A stretch of DNA of 64,000 nt from Deltaproteobacteria bacterium (GCA_016178705.1 JACOST010000032.1:62001-126000), one strand, 5' to 3'. Positions 17,084 to 29,282 are shown, numbered from the stretch's first letter. Notes: generated by a model not told the origin, from the sequence alone. Translations and numbers: made by a program.

Positions 17084-18165
17084 CCCTTCCCACCTCCACT
17101 CTCCACCGCCAACCACGCCTTGATGCGTTCACCGAGCACCAGCGGCTGACAGCTCAGGTCGGCGAGCGTGCGCGATCCGGTCAGCAGCATCGCCGTCTTG
17201 AGTCCATTGATGAGTTCGTCCACCCGGAGCGTGGCCGCATCGATGCCGCCATCGCGATAGGCCCGGTAGAGCGGCAGCGCCGCGCCGCACACGCGCGCGC
17301 CGAGCGCGAGGGCTTTGGCGATTTCCAAGCCGCTGCGGATTCCGCCGCTGGCGATCAACTCGAGACCGCAGCCACGCAGCATCGCTAGCGACGCGGCGGT
17401 GGGAATCCCCCACTCCGCAAATTCTTCGCCGAGCTGACGACTGCGGGCGTTGCCCCGCAGCGTTTCGACTCGTACCCACGATGTACCGCCCGCGCCAGAG
17501 ACATCAACGTGGCGCACGCCAACGCCGCGCAGCCGCTCACCGACGGTGCGGGAGATGCCACACCCGGTCTCCTTCGCGATCACCGGTACAGTTAGATCGG
17601 CACATAACCGCGCGAGCGTTCGATACCCGTCGCGAAAGCCGCGATCGCCTTCGGGCTGGATGAGTTCTTGCGCCGGGTTGAGGTGGACGCAGAGCGCGTC
17701 GGCTCTGACGGCCGTGATCAACTGCTGCACCTCGGCGCTCGATTGTTCGCTCGCTTGCCCGATACCGATGTTGGCGAGCAAAAGGGTCGTCGGTGCAAAC
17801 TCACGGACGGCAAACGTGTCGGCGGTAGCCGGATCTCGCTGCATCACCCGCTGGCTGCCAAGGCCGAAACCGATGCCGCAGCGTTCGGCGACCGTGGCGA
17901 GGTCACGGTTGACGGCAAACCCTTCGGCGGTTCCGCCGGTCATACCGGTGATGACGAACGGCGCACGCAGCCGCTTGCCGAGAAACTCGACGCTGATGTC
18001 GAGATCATCGAGCGCAAGCTCGGGCAGCGCGTTGTGCAGCAGCTCAACGTCCTCGAACAGCGTCGTCTTGCCGCGATACTCGACGTCCTCGTGCTGACAG
18101 AGTTCGAGGTGCGAGTTCTTGCGAGCGCGCAACACGGCCCCGACCTTGTCTCTAGAGGCGGGCAA
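17080..18165 (-). CDS. fni: Type 2 isopentenyl-diphosphate delta-isomerase (FMN-dependent)
   Basis: A 361-residue TIM-barrel flavoprotein that interconverts IPP and DMAPP. Diagnostic motifs: ITGMTGGTAEGFAVNRDLA, GLGSQRVM, HLNPAQELIQPEGDRGF, VIAKETGCGIS and ASGGIRSGLEIAKALALGA. The best start is TTG at 18165 (MPASRDKVGAVLRARKNSHL), because GGAAGGAG lies 6 nt upstream, inside the end of mvaK2. The open frame to 18294 is probably not translated. It overlaps mvaK2 by 14 bp and mvaA by 4 bp. Confidence 0.94.
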   Translation of the reverse strand: MPASRDKVGAVLRARKNSHLELCQHEDVEYRGKTTLFEDVELLHNALPELALDDLDISVEFLGKRLRAPFVITGMTGGTAEGFAVNRDLATVAERCGIGFGLGSQRVMQRDPATADTFAVREFAPTTLLLANIGIGQASEQSSAEVQQLITAVRADALCVHLNPAQELIQPEGDRGFRDGYRTLARLCADLTVPVIAKETGCGISRTVGERLRGVGVRHVDVSGAGGTSWVRVETLRGNARSRQLGEEFAEWGIPTAASLAMLRGCGLELIASGGIRSGLEIAKALALGARVCGAALPLYRAYRDGGIDAATLRVDELINGLKTAMLLTGSRTLADLSCQPLVLGERIKAWLAVESGGGKG

Positions 18166-19165
18166 CGCGCACTCCTTCCTGATCGAGATCGAGTGCAAGC
18201 GGCGTGATGCCAGCCGCTTGCCAGGCGGCGCGAATGCGCGCGGCCGTGTCGCGGCTTTGCGTAAACGCAATGCCGCAGTCGCCGCCGCCCGCACCGGAGA
18301 CTTTGGCCGCAGCGCCCTCGTTGCGCGCGATCGTCACCAGTTGGCGAAGAGCCGGTGTGAGTATCGGGAGGCCTAGCTCTCCACCCAAACGATCGAGGGA
18401 TTCGCCTGCACAGTTGAGCGCGACCAACGAGAGCAAGCCCAGTGCGAGCGAATCGCGGAACAGTTCCACGCACGCCTGACTCTCTTGCACGAACGCGCTC
18501 CGGTGAGCCGCGTGGCCATTGCGCGCGGTCAGATAGCGTTGAATCAGATCCGTGGTCGCCGCAGACTCGCCGGTCCAGCCGGCCAACAGCATCGCGGCAT
18601 CTGGCAACTTCAACCGGCGCACCAGCGGCACTTGATCGCCCTGCGGTTGCACATGGAGCGTACCGCCGTAACAACTGGCTGCGACGTCGGCGCCGCTACC
18701 CATCCCGGCTTGCGCAGCGCGGTGCGCCCGCCAGGCGAGCGCGAACACCTCCGCCGGGTCGGGGTCGCGGTCAACAATCGCCAGCAGCGCACCGACAGTG
18801 GCGGCGGTAATCGCCGCGCTGCTGCCCAGGCCGATCTTCGTGCCCGCGTGACTGGCCTGAGAACTGATCACATCTATCGCCAACCCAGTACGCGACAACT
18901 GCGGCACTGCACGCGCAGCGGCACCGTAGGCCGCCAAGACGAAGCGCAACGGTCCACGAATTGGTGGTGACTGCGCCTCAGGGAAATCGAGCGTGAGCCC
19001 GAGATCAGCGGCCGCGATGCGAACCCGGGCAGAGGGGCTGCGGCTGACGCGCACCTCGGCGTAGCGATTCACCGCGCTGACAATCGCTGGGCAACCGTCG
19101 AGCACTGCGTACTCGCCGAGCAGAACGAGTTTTCCCGGAGCGCGGGCCACGATACGCTGGCTCAT
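18152..19165 (-). CDS. mvaK2: Phosphomevalonate kinase
   Basis: A 337-residue GHMP kinase starting MSQRIVARAPGKLVLLGEYAVLDGCPAIVSAVNRYAEV, with the ATP loop GTKIGLGSSAAITAATVGALL, AQAGMGSGADVAASCYGGTLHV and the C-terminal AAKVSGAGGGDCGIAF. These are the features of phosphomevalonate kinase, which makes mevalonate 5-diphosphate. The ATG at 19165 overlaps the mvaD stop as ATGA; the open frame upstream of it runs into mvaD. Its presence with mvaD indicates the classical mevalonate route rather than the archaeal variants. Confidence 0.92.
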   Translation of the reverse strand: MSQRIVARAPGKLVLLGEYAVLDGCPAIVSAVNRYAEVRVSRSPSARVRIAAADLGLTLDFPEAQSPPIRGPLRFVLAAYGAAARAVPQLSRTGLAIDVISSQASHAGTKIGLGSSAAITAATVGALLAIVDRDPDPAEVFALAWRAHRAAQAGMGSGADVAASCYGGTLHVQPQGDQVPLVRRLKLPDAAMLLAGWTGESAATTDLIQRYLTARNGHAAHRSAFVQESQACVELFRDSLALGLLSLVALNCAGESLDRLGGELGLPILTPALRQLVTIARNEGAAAKVSGAGGGDCGIAFTQSRDTAARIRAAWQAAGITPLALDLDQEGVRVARL

Positions 19166-20148
19166 GACATCTCCAGCAGCTCGGCACCGCCCCCCGGTTC
19201 GGAAAGCAGAGTGCGTAACACGCCGGTGACGCGTCCGAGCGCATCGCCGACAATGTCTCGTTGGTTGAAGGGGCAGAGCACTTTGACCTGCGGCCCGGCG
19301 TCGATAGTGAAGTACGCTTCGATGCCTTCGTCGCGCAGACGCCAAACCCGCTGCATCACCGCGACCGTGGCAGGCGTCCAGTACAGCAGCGGCGGGATAC
19401 TGGCCATCGCCACTCCGTGCATCTTGAGACAGTTGTGCTCGGCGGCCAGACCAACGCAACGCAGATCGCGATTGCCGATGCCGTCGCGGATCGCATCGAG
19501 GTCCGCTTCGTGCGATTCCAGCCAGGTCGGGAAAAATGGCGACTCCTTGACCGCGCGGGCCATGCCTTCGCGCGAGCCCACCCGCTTCTGACCTTCGTCG
19601 GTAATCGCGACCACGATACCGATCTGCCACGCAGCCGCGGACGCGATCTGGATCGCATAGGAGTCTTGTCCGTCGCTCGATTCACCAGCAAGCCACTCAA
19701 CATAGCCACCGTGAATCGAGCGAGCGGCGGATCCGGAACCGCGGCGGGCGAGCGCTGACAGATCGCGATCGCTCAGCGATAGACCCGCCGCACGACTGGT
19801 CGACAACGCCAGCGCCGCAAACGTCGACGCCGACGACGCCAGCCCGGCGGCAATTGGGAAGTTGCTCTCGATCTCGATCTCGGCCTTGGCCGAGCAATCC
19901 GTAACCTGTCGCACGATATCAATGAAGGCACTGATACGCCGACTTTGCGTTTGATCCGCCGCGGCCCGGTTCACAAAAATCCGGTCGGCTTGCAATCGGG
20001 GATGGAAAGACGTCCGGGCCGTGCTCGAGAGCCCGGCCAGCGTCACCGAGATGCTGCCGGTATAAGGAAGATTGAGGGCCTCGATTCGCTTGCCCCAGTA
20101 CTTCGCCAACGCAACGTTGGAATTTGCTCTGGCTACGGCTTCTTTCAC
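19162..20148 (-). CDS. mvaD: Diphosphomevalonate decarboxylase
   Basis: A 328-residue GHMP-fold enzyme that converts mevalonate diphosphate to IPP. It shows the family N-terminus ARANSNVALAKYWGKRIEALNLP, GLASSASTFAALALS, the GSGSAARSIHGGYVEW signature that marks true decarboxylases, and the late Asp in YFTIDAGPQVKVLC. It opens the operon with a GTG start at 20148; no strong Shine-Dalgarno is visible. The promoter should lie in the 276-bp divergent region shared with the chemosensory operon. Confidence 0.94.
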   Translation of the reverse strand: MKEAVARANSNVALAKYWGKRIEALNLPYTGSISVTLAGLSSTARTSFHPRLQADRIFVNRAAADQTQSRRISAFIDIVRQVTDCSAKAEIEIESNFPIAAGLASSASTFAALALSTSRAAGLSLSDRDLSALARRGSGSAARSIHGGYVEWLAGESSDGQDSYAIQIASAAAWQIGIVVAITDEGQKRVGSREGMARAVKESPFFPTWLESHEADLDAIRDGIGNRDLRCVGLAAEHNCLKMHGVAMASIPPLLYWTPATVAVMQRVWRLRDEGIEAYFTIDAGPQVKVLCPFNQRDIVGDALGRVTGVLRTLLSEPGGGAELLEMS

Positions 20149-20424
20149 GTTCTTAACCGCTCGGTCAAGCGCCTAATGGAGTCCAGCCCATCCGCCTCAG
20201 CATGTGATCACCCAACCCTGACCGAGTGGTCAGCCATCTACAGACCCCCGACCCTGATGTCAAGTCACTCGTCGCCGGATCGGAGCGTTACATCCGCGGT
20301 CAGTTCTCTCGATCCGCCATGCCGATAACCTGGCGTACCGGCCCGATCGTTCCGATCGGTCGGTGCGTCGCTTGCCGAGAGCGGGCATGCCACGTGCAGT
20401 GTGGCTTGAGTGGCAGGAAGACGA
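20149..20424. promoter_or_regulatory. Divergent intergenic region between the hopanoid and chemosensory operons
   Basis: This 276-bp region must hold the promoters of both large operons. I could not pick convincing -35/-10 boxes. It contains a clean palindrome, CTGACCGAGTGGTCAG, at 20218-20233 (6-nt arms, 4-nt spacer), a form often bound by TetR-family repressors. A Shine-Dalgarno AGGAAG at 20415-20420 serves the rightward gene. Confidence 0.6.
20218..20233. promoter_or_regulatory. Candidate operator palindrome
   Basis: CTGACC-GAGT-GGTCAG is a perfect 6+6 inverted repeat located 70 bp upstream of mvaD and about 190 bp upstream of the PilB-receiver gene. The symmetric CTGACC/GGTCAG form resembles TetR-family operators; no TetR gene is in the window. 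Confidence 0.4.
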
Positions 20425-22862
<2,438 letters not shown>

Positions 22863-22866
<4 letters not shown>

Positions 22867-23246
22867 TCTCGAACGCCGCACGTATCCTCCCGCTCGCCCT
22901 CGACGCCCCCACCGACGACGTCGTCGTTCTTGATGAGTTGCTGCATCAGGTTGATGGCGATGTTGCGCTGCTCCGCGAACTGATCGCGCTATTCCTTGCC
23001 TCCTACCCCGAGCGACTCGCACGGCTCGACGCGGCCCTTGCGGACCGCGACGCGCCCGCGCTCGAACTCGTCGCTCATTCGCTGCGTGGCTCGGCTTACA
23101 ATTTTTGCGCGGTGGCGGCCGCCGCGGCGGCGGCGCGCCTCGAAATCATCGCCTGCTCCGGCAATCTCACTCGCGCCGATGAGGCCGCCGCCGGCGCGAA
23201 GTATGAATACGATCGGCTCGCCGACGCCTTGAGAGCCATCACATAA
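22863..23246 (+). CDS. Stand-alone HPt phosphotransfer protein
   Basis: A 127-residue four-helix HPt protein; the phosphorylatable residue is H72 in LVAHSLRGSAYNF. HPt domains shuttle phosphate between receivers. It overlaps the stop of the PilB-receiver gene as ATGA, so the two are probably made together and the neighbouring receiver D717 is its likely partner (inference). It has Arg where many HPt domains have Lys two residues before the Gly, which the family tolerates. Confidence 0.88.
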
Positions 23247-23302
23247 GACCACGCGACGCATCACCATCGCCATCTGAGACCGGCGACAGAGGAGAGTCCA
23301 TC

Positions 23303-23638
23303 GTGAACCTGACTATCGACAGAGATCTTGCCCTTGCACGAGTGGAGGGCGATGTGGAGTTGCTGCAAGACTTGGCGCAGATCTTTCTGGGAGAGCTGCC
23401 TCAACTCACCGATCGGTTGCGAACCGGGCTCGCCTGCGACGACGGCAAAGCGGTGCAGCATGCGGCTCACGCACTGAAGGGTTCGGCTGGGAACTTTGCC
23501 GCCACCGCCGTCTTCGAGTTGGCGAAGCAACTGGAGGCCATGGGCCGCGACGGCGACCTCAGCGAAGCCCCGATAACGTACGAGGCCCTCGAAGCGGAAC
23601 TCGACCGGCTCAAGAACGCTCTGACCGATCTCGCCTGA
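23303..23638 (+). CDS. Second stand-alone HPt phosphotransfer protein
   Basis: A 111-residue HPt protein with H56 in QHAAHALKGSAGNFAA. The start is GTG at 23303 with GAGGAGAG about 7 nt upstream. It follows the first HPt gene by 56 bp and precedes cheA by about 265 bp. Two different free HPt proteins between a receiver-ATPase and a CheA, which has its own HPt, imply a branched relay. Confidence 0.88.
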   Translation: MNLTIDRDLALARVEGDVELLQDLAQIFLGELPQLTDRLRTGLACDDGKAVQHAAHALKGSAGNFAATAVFELAKQLEAMGRDGDLSEAPITYEALEAELDRLKNALTDLA

Positions 23639-23903
23639 ATCCTCACGGTCATCGAAACGTCGCTGCACTGCGACGCCGGCTGCGCGCCGTGCGCCCCACC
23701 CCTCACTCTACACAATTCGCTGCGGGCGCCGCCCACCACCATCGGCGTGCACGGCGGCATCACATGGTCGGTCATCCGGGTTTCGGCGACAACGCAACTC
23801 CCCCCGCGCCGCCAAGCCGTCTCGCAGCCAACCACGCGCCCGCCTTCACGCTGGCACACAGGCCGCATGCTCTGCGGTGTGGCAACGACCACACCTTCGA
23901 CCG
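23639..23903. other. Intergenic gap before cheA
   Basis: A 265-bp stretch with no supportable gene and no clear hairpin or promoter. A GTG start at 23877 would extend CheA by 9 residues. Confidence 0.4.
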
Positions 23904-25637
23904 ATGAATGATCTGACACACGACCCAGCGGAGACCGAGGCCTTCCTCGACGAAGCGGACGAATCGCTGCGGCTGCTCGAACGGAATCTGCTCGCGCTGG
24001 AAGCGGCACCCGATGACGCGGAAGCGGTGAACGCCGCCTTCCGCGCCGCGCACACGATCAAGGGCAACAGCGCGATGATGGGCTTCGAAGACATCGCCAC
24101 CTTCACGCACGCCGTCGAAGGCGTGCTGACCTGCCTGCGGGATCGGCGGCTGCCCTACGCCCGCGCGACGATGGATACATTATTGGGCTCTCTCGATGTT
24201 CTGCGCAATTTGCTTGGCGTCGTTCGCGGCGGCGCAACGGTACCCGCCACCCGCGACGCCTTGCTCGCCCGGCTCAGCGCGCTGGTCACACCGGCCGCCA
24301 CGCCCTCCGCGGCGCCGTCTGCGAGCCTCGTGGTCGAGGGACCCGAACGTTCCGCCAGCATCGCCAGCGAGCCCGAAGCCGGATCGATCCGGGTGGCCAC
24401 CGACAAGGTCGATCAGCTCGTCAACCTGGCGGGCGAACTCGCCATCACCCAATCGATGGTGGCTCAACTCGTCGCCACGTTCAGTACGGACAAGCTGCCC
24501 CTCCTCCGCCAGGCCGTCACCACCATGGAGCAGAGCGCGCGCGAACTCCAAGAGCGCGTGATGGGCATCCGCATGCTCCCGCTGCGCGGCGTCTTCGATC
24601 GCTTGCCGCGGGTAGTACGCGATCTCGCACACCAGTGCGGCAAACAGATCACGCTCGAGGTCACCGGCGAAGAGACCGAGATCGACAAAGTCCTCAGCGA
24701 AAAGATAGCCGACCCGTTGATCCATCTGGTGCGCAACGCAATCGACCACGGCATCGAAACGCCCGCGGTTCGACGCGAACAGCACAAAGCGGACAGCGGC
24801 CGGCTCACGCTTTGCGCCCATCAACAAGGCGGCCGCATCTTCATCGAGGTGGCGGACGACGGGCGCGGACTCGATCGCGACCGCATCCTCGCACGCGCGC
24901 GGGCCGCCGGGCTGGTGGCCGCGGGCGATGTGCTCAGCGACGACGATGTCTACCAGTTCATCTTCCACCCCGGACTCTCCACCGCCGAGGCCATCACCGC
25001 GGTGTCGGGGCGCGGGGTCGGCATGGATGTCGTCAAGCGCAACATCGCCGCGCTCGGCGGATACATCACCACGACTACCCAGCCAGGACACGGAACGTGC
25101 TTCCGCATCAGCCTGCCGCTGACGCTCGCCATGCTCGACGGGCAATTGCTGCAGGTGGGCGAACATGTCTACGTGCTCCCGCTGGGCAACATCGCCGAGT
25201 CCCTGCGGCCGCAGCGGGCGAATCTGCAACGTCTTCTCGGCGAAGGCGAAGTGGTACGGGTGCGCGGCCATGTGTTGCCGATTCTGCGCTTGCACCAGCT
25301 CTTCGATGTCCTTCCCGACACCACCGAGCTGACCGACGGACTCTTGGTCATCGCCGAAGCCGAGCGCGTCAAAGTCGCATTGTTCGTCGACCGTTTGCTG
25401 GAGCAGCAACAGATCGTCATCAAGCGATTGGACACCAACCTCGGTCGCGTCGACGGTATGGCCGGCGCAACCATTCTTGGGGATGGCCGCGTGGCTTTGA
25501 TCCTCGACGTAGCAGGACTGATGACGCTCAGTCGGCGCCCCACCCGGTCGGCTCAAACGGCCGCCGGGCTTCCCATCGCGATGCACTCACCCAAACTGCA
25601 GCAGGAGCCCTTATGCGCACCGGAATCGGCAATCTGA
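23904..25637 (+). CDS. cheA: Chemotaxis-type histidine kinase CheA without P2 domain
   Basis: A 577-residue CheA. P1/HPt has H50 in [18 protein letters not shown]3 dimerisation begins near [19 protein letters not shown]; the P4 ATPase shows the N-box [19 protein letters not shown] and [11 protein letters not shown]5 is the CheW-like C-terminal region. Between P1 and P3 lies only a 50-residue Ala/Ser/Pro linker, too short for a P2 CheY-docking domain. I chose the ATG at 23904; GTG at 23877 is the alternative. It overlaps the receptor gene by 25 bp. Autophosphorylation would feed the CheB and CheY-like receivers and possibly the PilB-fused receiver. Confidence 0.95.
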   Translation: MNDLTHDPAETEAFLDEADESLRLLERNLLALEAAPDDAEAVNAAFRAAHTIKGNSAMMGFEDIATFTHAVEGVLTCLRDRRLPYARATMDTLLGSLDVLRNLLGVVRGGATVPATRDALLARLSALVTPAATPSAAPSASLVVEGPERSASIASEPEAGSIRVATDKVDQLVNLAGELAITQSMVAQLVATFSTDKLPLLRQAVTTMEQSARELQERVMGIRMLPLRGVFDRLPRVVRDLAHQCGKQITLEVTGEETEIDKVLSEKIADPLIHLVRNAIDHGIETPAVRREQHKADSGRLTLCAHQQGGRIFIEVADDGRGLDRDRILARARAAGLVAAGDVLSDDDVYQFIFHPGLSTAEAITAVSGRGVGMDVVKRNIAALGGYITTTTQPGHGTCFRISLPLTLAMLDGQLLQVGEHVYVLPLGNIAESLRPQRANLQRLLGEGEVVRVRGHVLPILRLHQLFDVLPDTTELTDGLLVIAEAERVKVALFVDRLLEQQQIVIKRLDTNLGRVDGMAGATILGDGRVALILDVAGLMTLSRRPTRSAQTAAGLPIAMHSPKLQQEPLCAPESAI

Positions 25638-27373
25638 GAATCCGCACCAAACTGTTGGGGTTGATCGGCATCTTGCTGCTCGGCTTCACCGGCTTTGGCG
25701 TGTTCGGGCGCCAAGTCTTGAGCACGGTCGCCGTCAACGGCCCCGTCTACCGCAGCGTAGTGCAGGGGCATGAACTCATCGCGGACGTCGCGCCGCCATT
25801 CGCCACCTTGCTCCCGTCCTATCTGATCGTCTTGCAGATGCTAGACGAGTCCGATCGGCCCACGCTGGACGATCTCGTCCAGCGCGGCCAGCAACTCCGC
25901 GAGCTGTACGAGGCCCGCCAGCACTTCTGGCTCTCGCAACTCCCCGACGGGGCGCTCAAGGACCTGTTGGCCGTGAAGGCGCACGTCCCGGCCATGCGCT
26001 TCTTCGATGCGCGTGACCGCGACTTCATTCCGGCGGTGCTGGGGGGCAACATCGCGCAGGCCGCCGTCGTGCTCCACACCACCCTCGATCCCGCCTACGA
26101 AGAGCAGCGCGCCGCCGTCGATGACATCGTCAAGCAGGGGCGCGCAATCAATGCCACCACCGAACAATGGGCGGCCGACTTTGTCCGCACGCGCGAATCA
26201 GCGTTCGCAATCATCGGCCTCGTACTCTTGCTGCTCGTGTCGCTCTCCGGCGTGGCGATCGCAGCCTCGATCTCGCGGCCGGTGAACCGAGCGATTGGCG
26301 TCATGAAGCGTACTGCGGAGGGGGATCTGACCCAGCGCTGGCACGTCACGACGACCGATGACATCGGAGAGCTCGCGCGTTGGTTCAATGTAGCGCTTGA
26401 CCGGATCGACGGACTGGTCGCGCAGGTGCGGCACACCGCGACAGCGGTAGCCGAGGCCGCGCAACAATTGGCGGGCGCCTCGGCCCATCTTTCCAGCGGC
26501 TGCCAGGAGCAGGCCTCCAGTCTCGAGGAGACCGCCGCGTCGCTGGAGGAGATTACCGGCACCGTGAAGCAGAGTGCGGATAACGCGAGGCAAGTCACGC
26601 AGCTGGCGGCGGGCGCGCGCGAGAGCGCCGAGCGCGGCGGCGACGTCGTGAGCGCCGCGGTGGCATCGATCAAAGACATCGCGGTCTCGGCGGCGCGCAT
26701 CGCCGAGATCATCAGCGTGGTCGACGAGATCGCCTTTCAGACCAACTTGCTCGCACTCAATGCCGCGGTCGAGGCCGCGCGGGCCGGCGAACACGGCCGC
26801 GGCTTCGCCGTCGTCGCCACCGAAGTGCGCAACCTCGCGCAACGCAGCTCATTGGCCGCCAAGGAAATCAAAGGCCTCATCCACGACTCGTCGCAACGCG
26901 TCGCGACCGGCTCGGAACTGGTGAACCAATCGGGACAGACTCTGCGCGCCTTGGTCAGCTCGGTCCAACAAGTCAGCGACCTGATTGCGGACATCGCCGC
27001 CGCGGCGCAAGAGCAAGCCGCCGGCATCACCCAAGTCAACACCGCCGTGACGCAGATGGATCAGGTCGTACAAGCCACCGCAGCGCAGACCGAAGAGTTG
27101 TCAGCGACGGCGCAATCGCTCGCCAGCCAAGCCGTCGAGGTCGAAACGCTCGTCAACCAGTTCCGCGTCTCGGCTGAACCGCCCAACGTGTGCACAGCCA
27201 CCGACGATCCTGGGGTGAACAGTCACGTGTCGTTCAGGGCCGCGGGTGGCGTACCCATGGCACTCCCTCCACCGCCGTCCCCCGTTTGGCTGTCTGCCCA
27301 GGCTCACAATGTCCGCGTCGTGCGCGCGGGCAACGGAAAGCCCATCACACTCCATCACCGGACAGCAACTTAG
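25613..27373 (+). CDS. Methyl-accepting chemotaxis receptor
   Basis: A 586-residue receptor. The first membrane helix is at about 12-35, a periplasmic helical sensor of about 155 residues follows, and the second membrane helix is near 195-215 ([21 protein letters not shown]). A HAMP domain ([23 protein letters not shown]) leads to a signalling domain with the conserved hairpin tip [41 protein letters not shown]. The start at 25613 has AGGAG 5 nt upstream and lies inside the cheA end. The final 65 residues after the coiled coil are low-complexity, and no CheR-tethering pentapeptide is visible. Confidence 0.94.
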   Translation: MRTGIGNLRIRTKLLGLIGILLLGFTGFGVFGRQVLSTVAVNGPVYRSVVQGHELIADVAPPFATLLPSYLIVLQMLDESDRPTLDDLVQRGQQLRELYEARQHFWLSQLPDGALKDLLAVKAHVPAMRFFDARDRDFIPAVLGGNIAQAAVVLHTTLDPAYEEQRAAVDDIVKQGRAINATTEQWAADFVRTRESAFAIIGLVLLLLVSLSGVAIAASISRPVNRAIGVMKRTAEGDLTQRWHVTTTDDIGELARWFNVALDRIDGLVAQVRHTATAVAEAAQQLAGASAHLSSGCQEQASSLEETAASLEEITGTVKQSADNARQVTQLAAGARESAERGGDVVSAAVASIKDIAVSAARIAEIISVVDEIAFQTNLLALNAAVEAARAGEHGRGFAVVATEVRNLAQRSSLAAKEIKGLIHDSSQRVATGSELVNQSGQTLRALVSSVQQVSDLIADIAAAAQEQAAGITQVNTAVTQMDQVVQATAAQTEELSATAQSLASQAVEVETLVNQFRVSAEPPNVCTATDDPGVNSHVSFRAAGGVPMALPPPPSPVWLSAQAHNVRVVRAGNGKPITLHHRTAT

Positions 27374-27913
27374 TCCGCTTGCACGCGCGGTACGGCGACC
27401 CTACGGAGGTCACAGTGCTCAGTGCCATTCGCGCCCGCACCATCACGCATCGACGGCCTGCCCGTTTGCTGCTTTGCCGTCGGCTTTCTCCTCGACCACC
27501 CGCCGGCCAGCGGGTCCTCCGACAAACGTACGATGCCAATCGGATCGCGATCGATCACGTGCTGAAGATGGCCGCCACGCGCAACAGCCTTGACGAAGGG
27601 GACGCCGGCGGTTTCATCCGCGAGCGGACGTACGGCCTGATTGGGCTGGGCGTCACGAGCACACAGGTCACCTTCGGATTCGCTTCCCTCATCGCGCATG
27701 GAACTACGAGACCGATGCGTCATGCCGCCGAGGGCGGTGGTAGTGTCGTCGCGGCGACGCAACGACTCGCCGCCGCGACGAACGCGCTCCCGCGGGGCAT
27801 CGGCGCCTCCGGCGGGCCCGGCGGTAAGCGAAGCGACCGGAGCCCCAGCGGGCAGGACGAAGCCTCCGCACCATATGACGGCATGGCGACGTGCTAGCAC
27901 GCAGGAGATCCGC
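27374..27913. other. 540-bp stretch without a supportable gene
   Basis: Open frames exist on both strands (for example + to 27897 and - from 28137), but they overlap each other and cheW, have no recognisable domain, and their composition looks like out-of-frame high-GC translation. The region ends with AGGAG at 27903-27907, the cheW ribosome binding site. It may be a degraded gene or regulatory spacer. Confidence 0.45.
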
Positions 27914-28408
27914 ATGAACGTACAAGAACCCCCCGCCACTGCGCCACGCCAGCACCTCACATTCACGTTGGCGGAGCAGACGTACGGGATCGACATCCTC
28001 AACGTGCAGGAAATCAAGGGCTGGGCTGCACTCACGGCGATTCCGAACACCCCGCCCTTCCTCAAGGGCGTGATGAATCTGCGCGGCACCATCATCCCAG
28101 TGATCGATCTGCGCGTGAAATTCGGCCTGCCGGCCATCGCACCGACGCGCTATGCAGTCATCATCGTCGCCACCGTCGGAACACGCACCACAGGCTTGCT
28201 AGTCGACGGCGTGTCGGACGTTCTGGACTTCCGGGCCACCGAGATGCAGCCGCCGCCCGATCTCGGCGGCTACGTCGATGTCCGCTTCATCCGCGGGGTC
28301 GCCTGTGTCGAGGACCAGGTTATCACCCTGTTGGATATCTCCTGTCTGGTGGGCGACGACCTAGCCGCCATGGACCGGCCACCGGCGCAGATCGCGCGCG
28401 CCGTGTGA
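27914..28408 (+). CDS. cheW: Chemotaxis coupling protein CheW
   Basis: A 164-residue CheW that bridges receptor and CheA. Recognisable stretches are LTFTLAEQTYGIDILNVQEI, PFLKGVMNLRGTIIPVIDLRVKFGLP, GLLVDGVSDVLDF and the closing VITLLDISCLV. The ATG at 27914 has AGGAG 6 nt upstream; the frame is open further upstream but without a signal. It is followed by cheR after 16 bp. It is the only separate CheW in the window. Confidence 0.95.
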   Translation: MNVQEPPATAPRQHLTFTLAEQTYGIDILNVQEIKGWAALTAIPNTPPFLKGVMNLRGTIIPVIDLRVKFGLPAIAPTRYAVIIVATVGTRTTGLLVDGVSDVLDFRATEMQPPPDLGGYVDVRFIRGVACVEDQVITLLDISCLVGDDLAAMDRPPAQIARAV

Positions 28409-28424
28409 GGCGCAACGGAACCCG

Positions 28425-29282
28425 ATGAACGCGGCCCTCGGCGATCGTGAGTTCGGCCTCTTGCGCGACCTCATCAAAATGCACAGCGGGATCGCGCTCA
28501 ACGAGTGCAAGCGGCCGCTGCTGCAGGCACGCCTCGCGAAGCGGCTCCGACAGCTCGGCTTGCAGAGTTACCGCGAGTACTACGACTACCTCGTTCAACA
28601 CGATCCCGGCGCCCAGGAGCGCGATCGCTTCATCAACGCGCTGACCACCAACACGACCGCGTTCTTCCGCGAGCCGCATCACTTCGACTACCTCGTGCAC
28701 CAGTGGCTGCCGACCTTGCGCGCCCGTATGCTCCGCGGCGGCGCGCCCACGTTGCGGATCTGGAGCAGCGCCTGCTCGACGGGTGAGGAAGCGTACTCGC
28801 TTGCCATCACGCTGACCGAAGCGCTGCAACCGTTGCCGCGCTGGGACATTCACGTCCTGGCTTCCGACATCGACACCGAAGCACTGGCCACGGGGCGGGC
28901 CGGCGTCTATCCCGCCGCGAGCATCGACCCGGTTCCCGAGCCGTTGCGCCAGCGCTACTTCCAAACCGGCACGGGTGCCTCGACAGGGCTCGTACGAGTG
29001 GTACCTCGGATTCAACAGCTGGTCACCTTCACGCGCATTAATCTGCTCAGCGCGGCCTGGCCGGTCTTGTCGCGCTTTGATTGCATCTTCTGCCGCAACG
29101 TCATCATCTATTTCGACGCGCCGACGAAGCAGCAGGTGTTGAACCGACTGGCGACCGCGCTGCAACGCGATGGCCTGCTCGTGCTCGGCCACTCCGAGAG
29201 TCTGCTCGGCCGCGGCTTACGTTTCCACCACCTCGGGCACACGATCTATCAGGCGAACGATCCGCACCGTTGCACGACATGA
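28425..29282 (+). CDS. cheR: Chemoreceptor glutamate methyltransferase CheR
   Basis: A 285-residue SAM-dependent methyltransferase that methylates receptor glutamates. The N-terminal helical domain contains FGLLRDLIKMHSGIALNECKRPLLQARLAKRL. The catalytic part has NTTAFFREPHHFDYL, the SAM-binding LRIWSSACSTGEEAYSLAI, DIDTEALATGRAGVYP and the late FDCIFCRNVIIYFD. It overlaps cheD as ATGA. No C-terminal TPR extension is present. Confidence 0.95.
   Translation: MNAALGDREFGLLRDLIKMHSGIALNECKRPLLQARLAKRLRQLGLQSYREYYDYLVQHDPGAQERDRFINALTTNTTAFFREPHHFDYLVHQWLPTLRARMLRGGAPTLRIWSSACSTGEEAYSLAITLTEALQPLPRWDIHVLASDIDTEALATGRAGVYPAASIDPVPEPLRQRYFQTGTGASTGLVRVVPRIQQLVTFTRINLLSAAWPVLSRFDCIFCRNVIIYFDAPTKQQVLNRLATALQRDGLLVLGHSESLLGRGLRFHHLGHTIYQANDPHRCTT

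Noticed and set aside
20208-20220. TGTGATCAC as a possible CRP site near mvaD
   Set aside because: Only an 8-bp palindrome; it lacks the TGTGA-N6-TCACA spacing.
24180-25586. 468-codon - strand open frame opposite cheA
   Set aside because: Shadow of cheA; the + strand product has every CheA motif.
27370-28137. 255-codon - strand open frame overlapping cheW and the preceding gap
   Set aside because: Half of it is antisense to cheW and the rest shows no recognisable motif; treated as unsupported.
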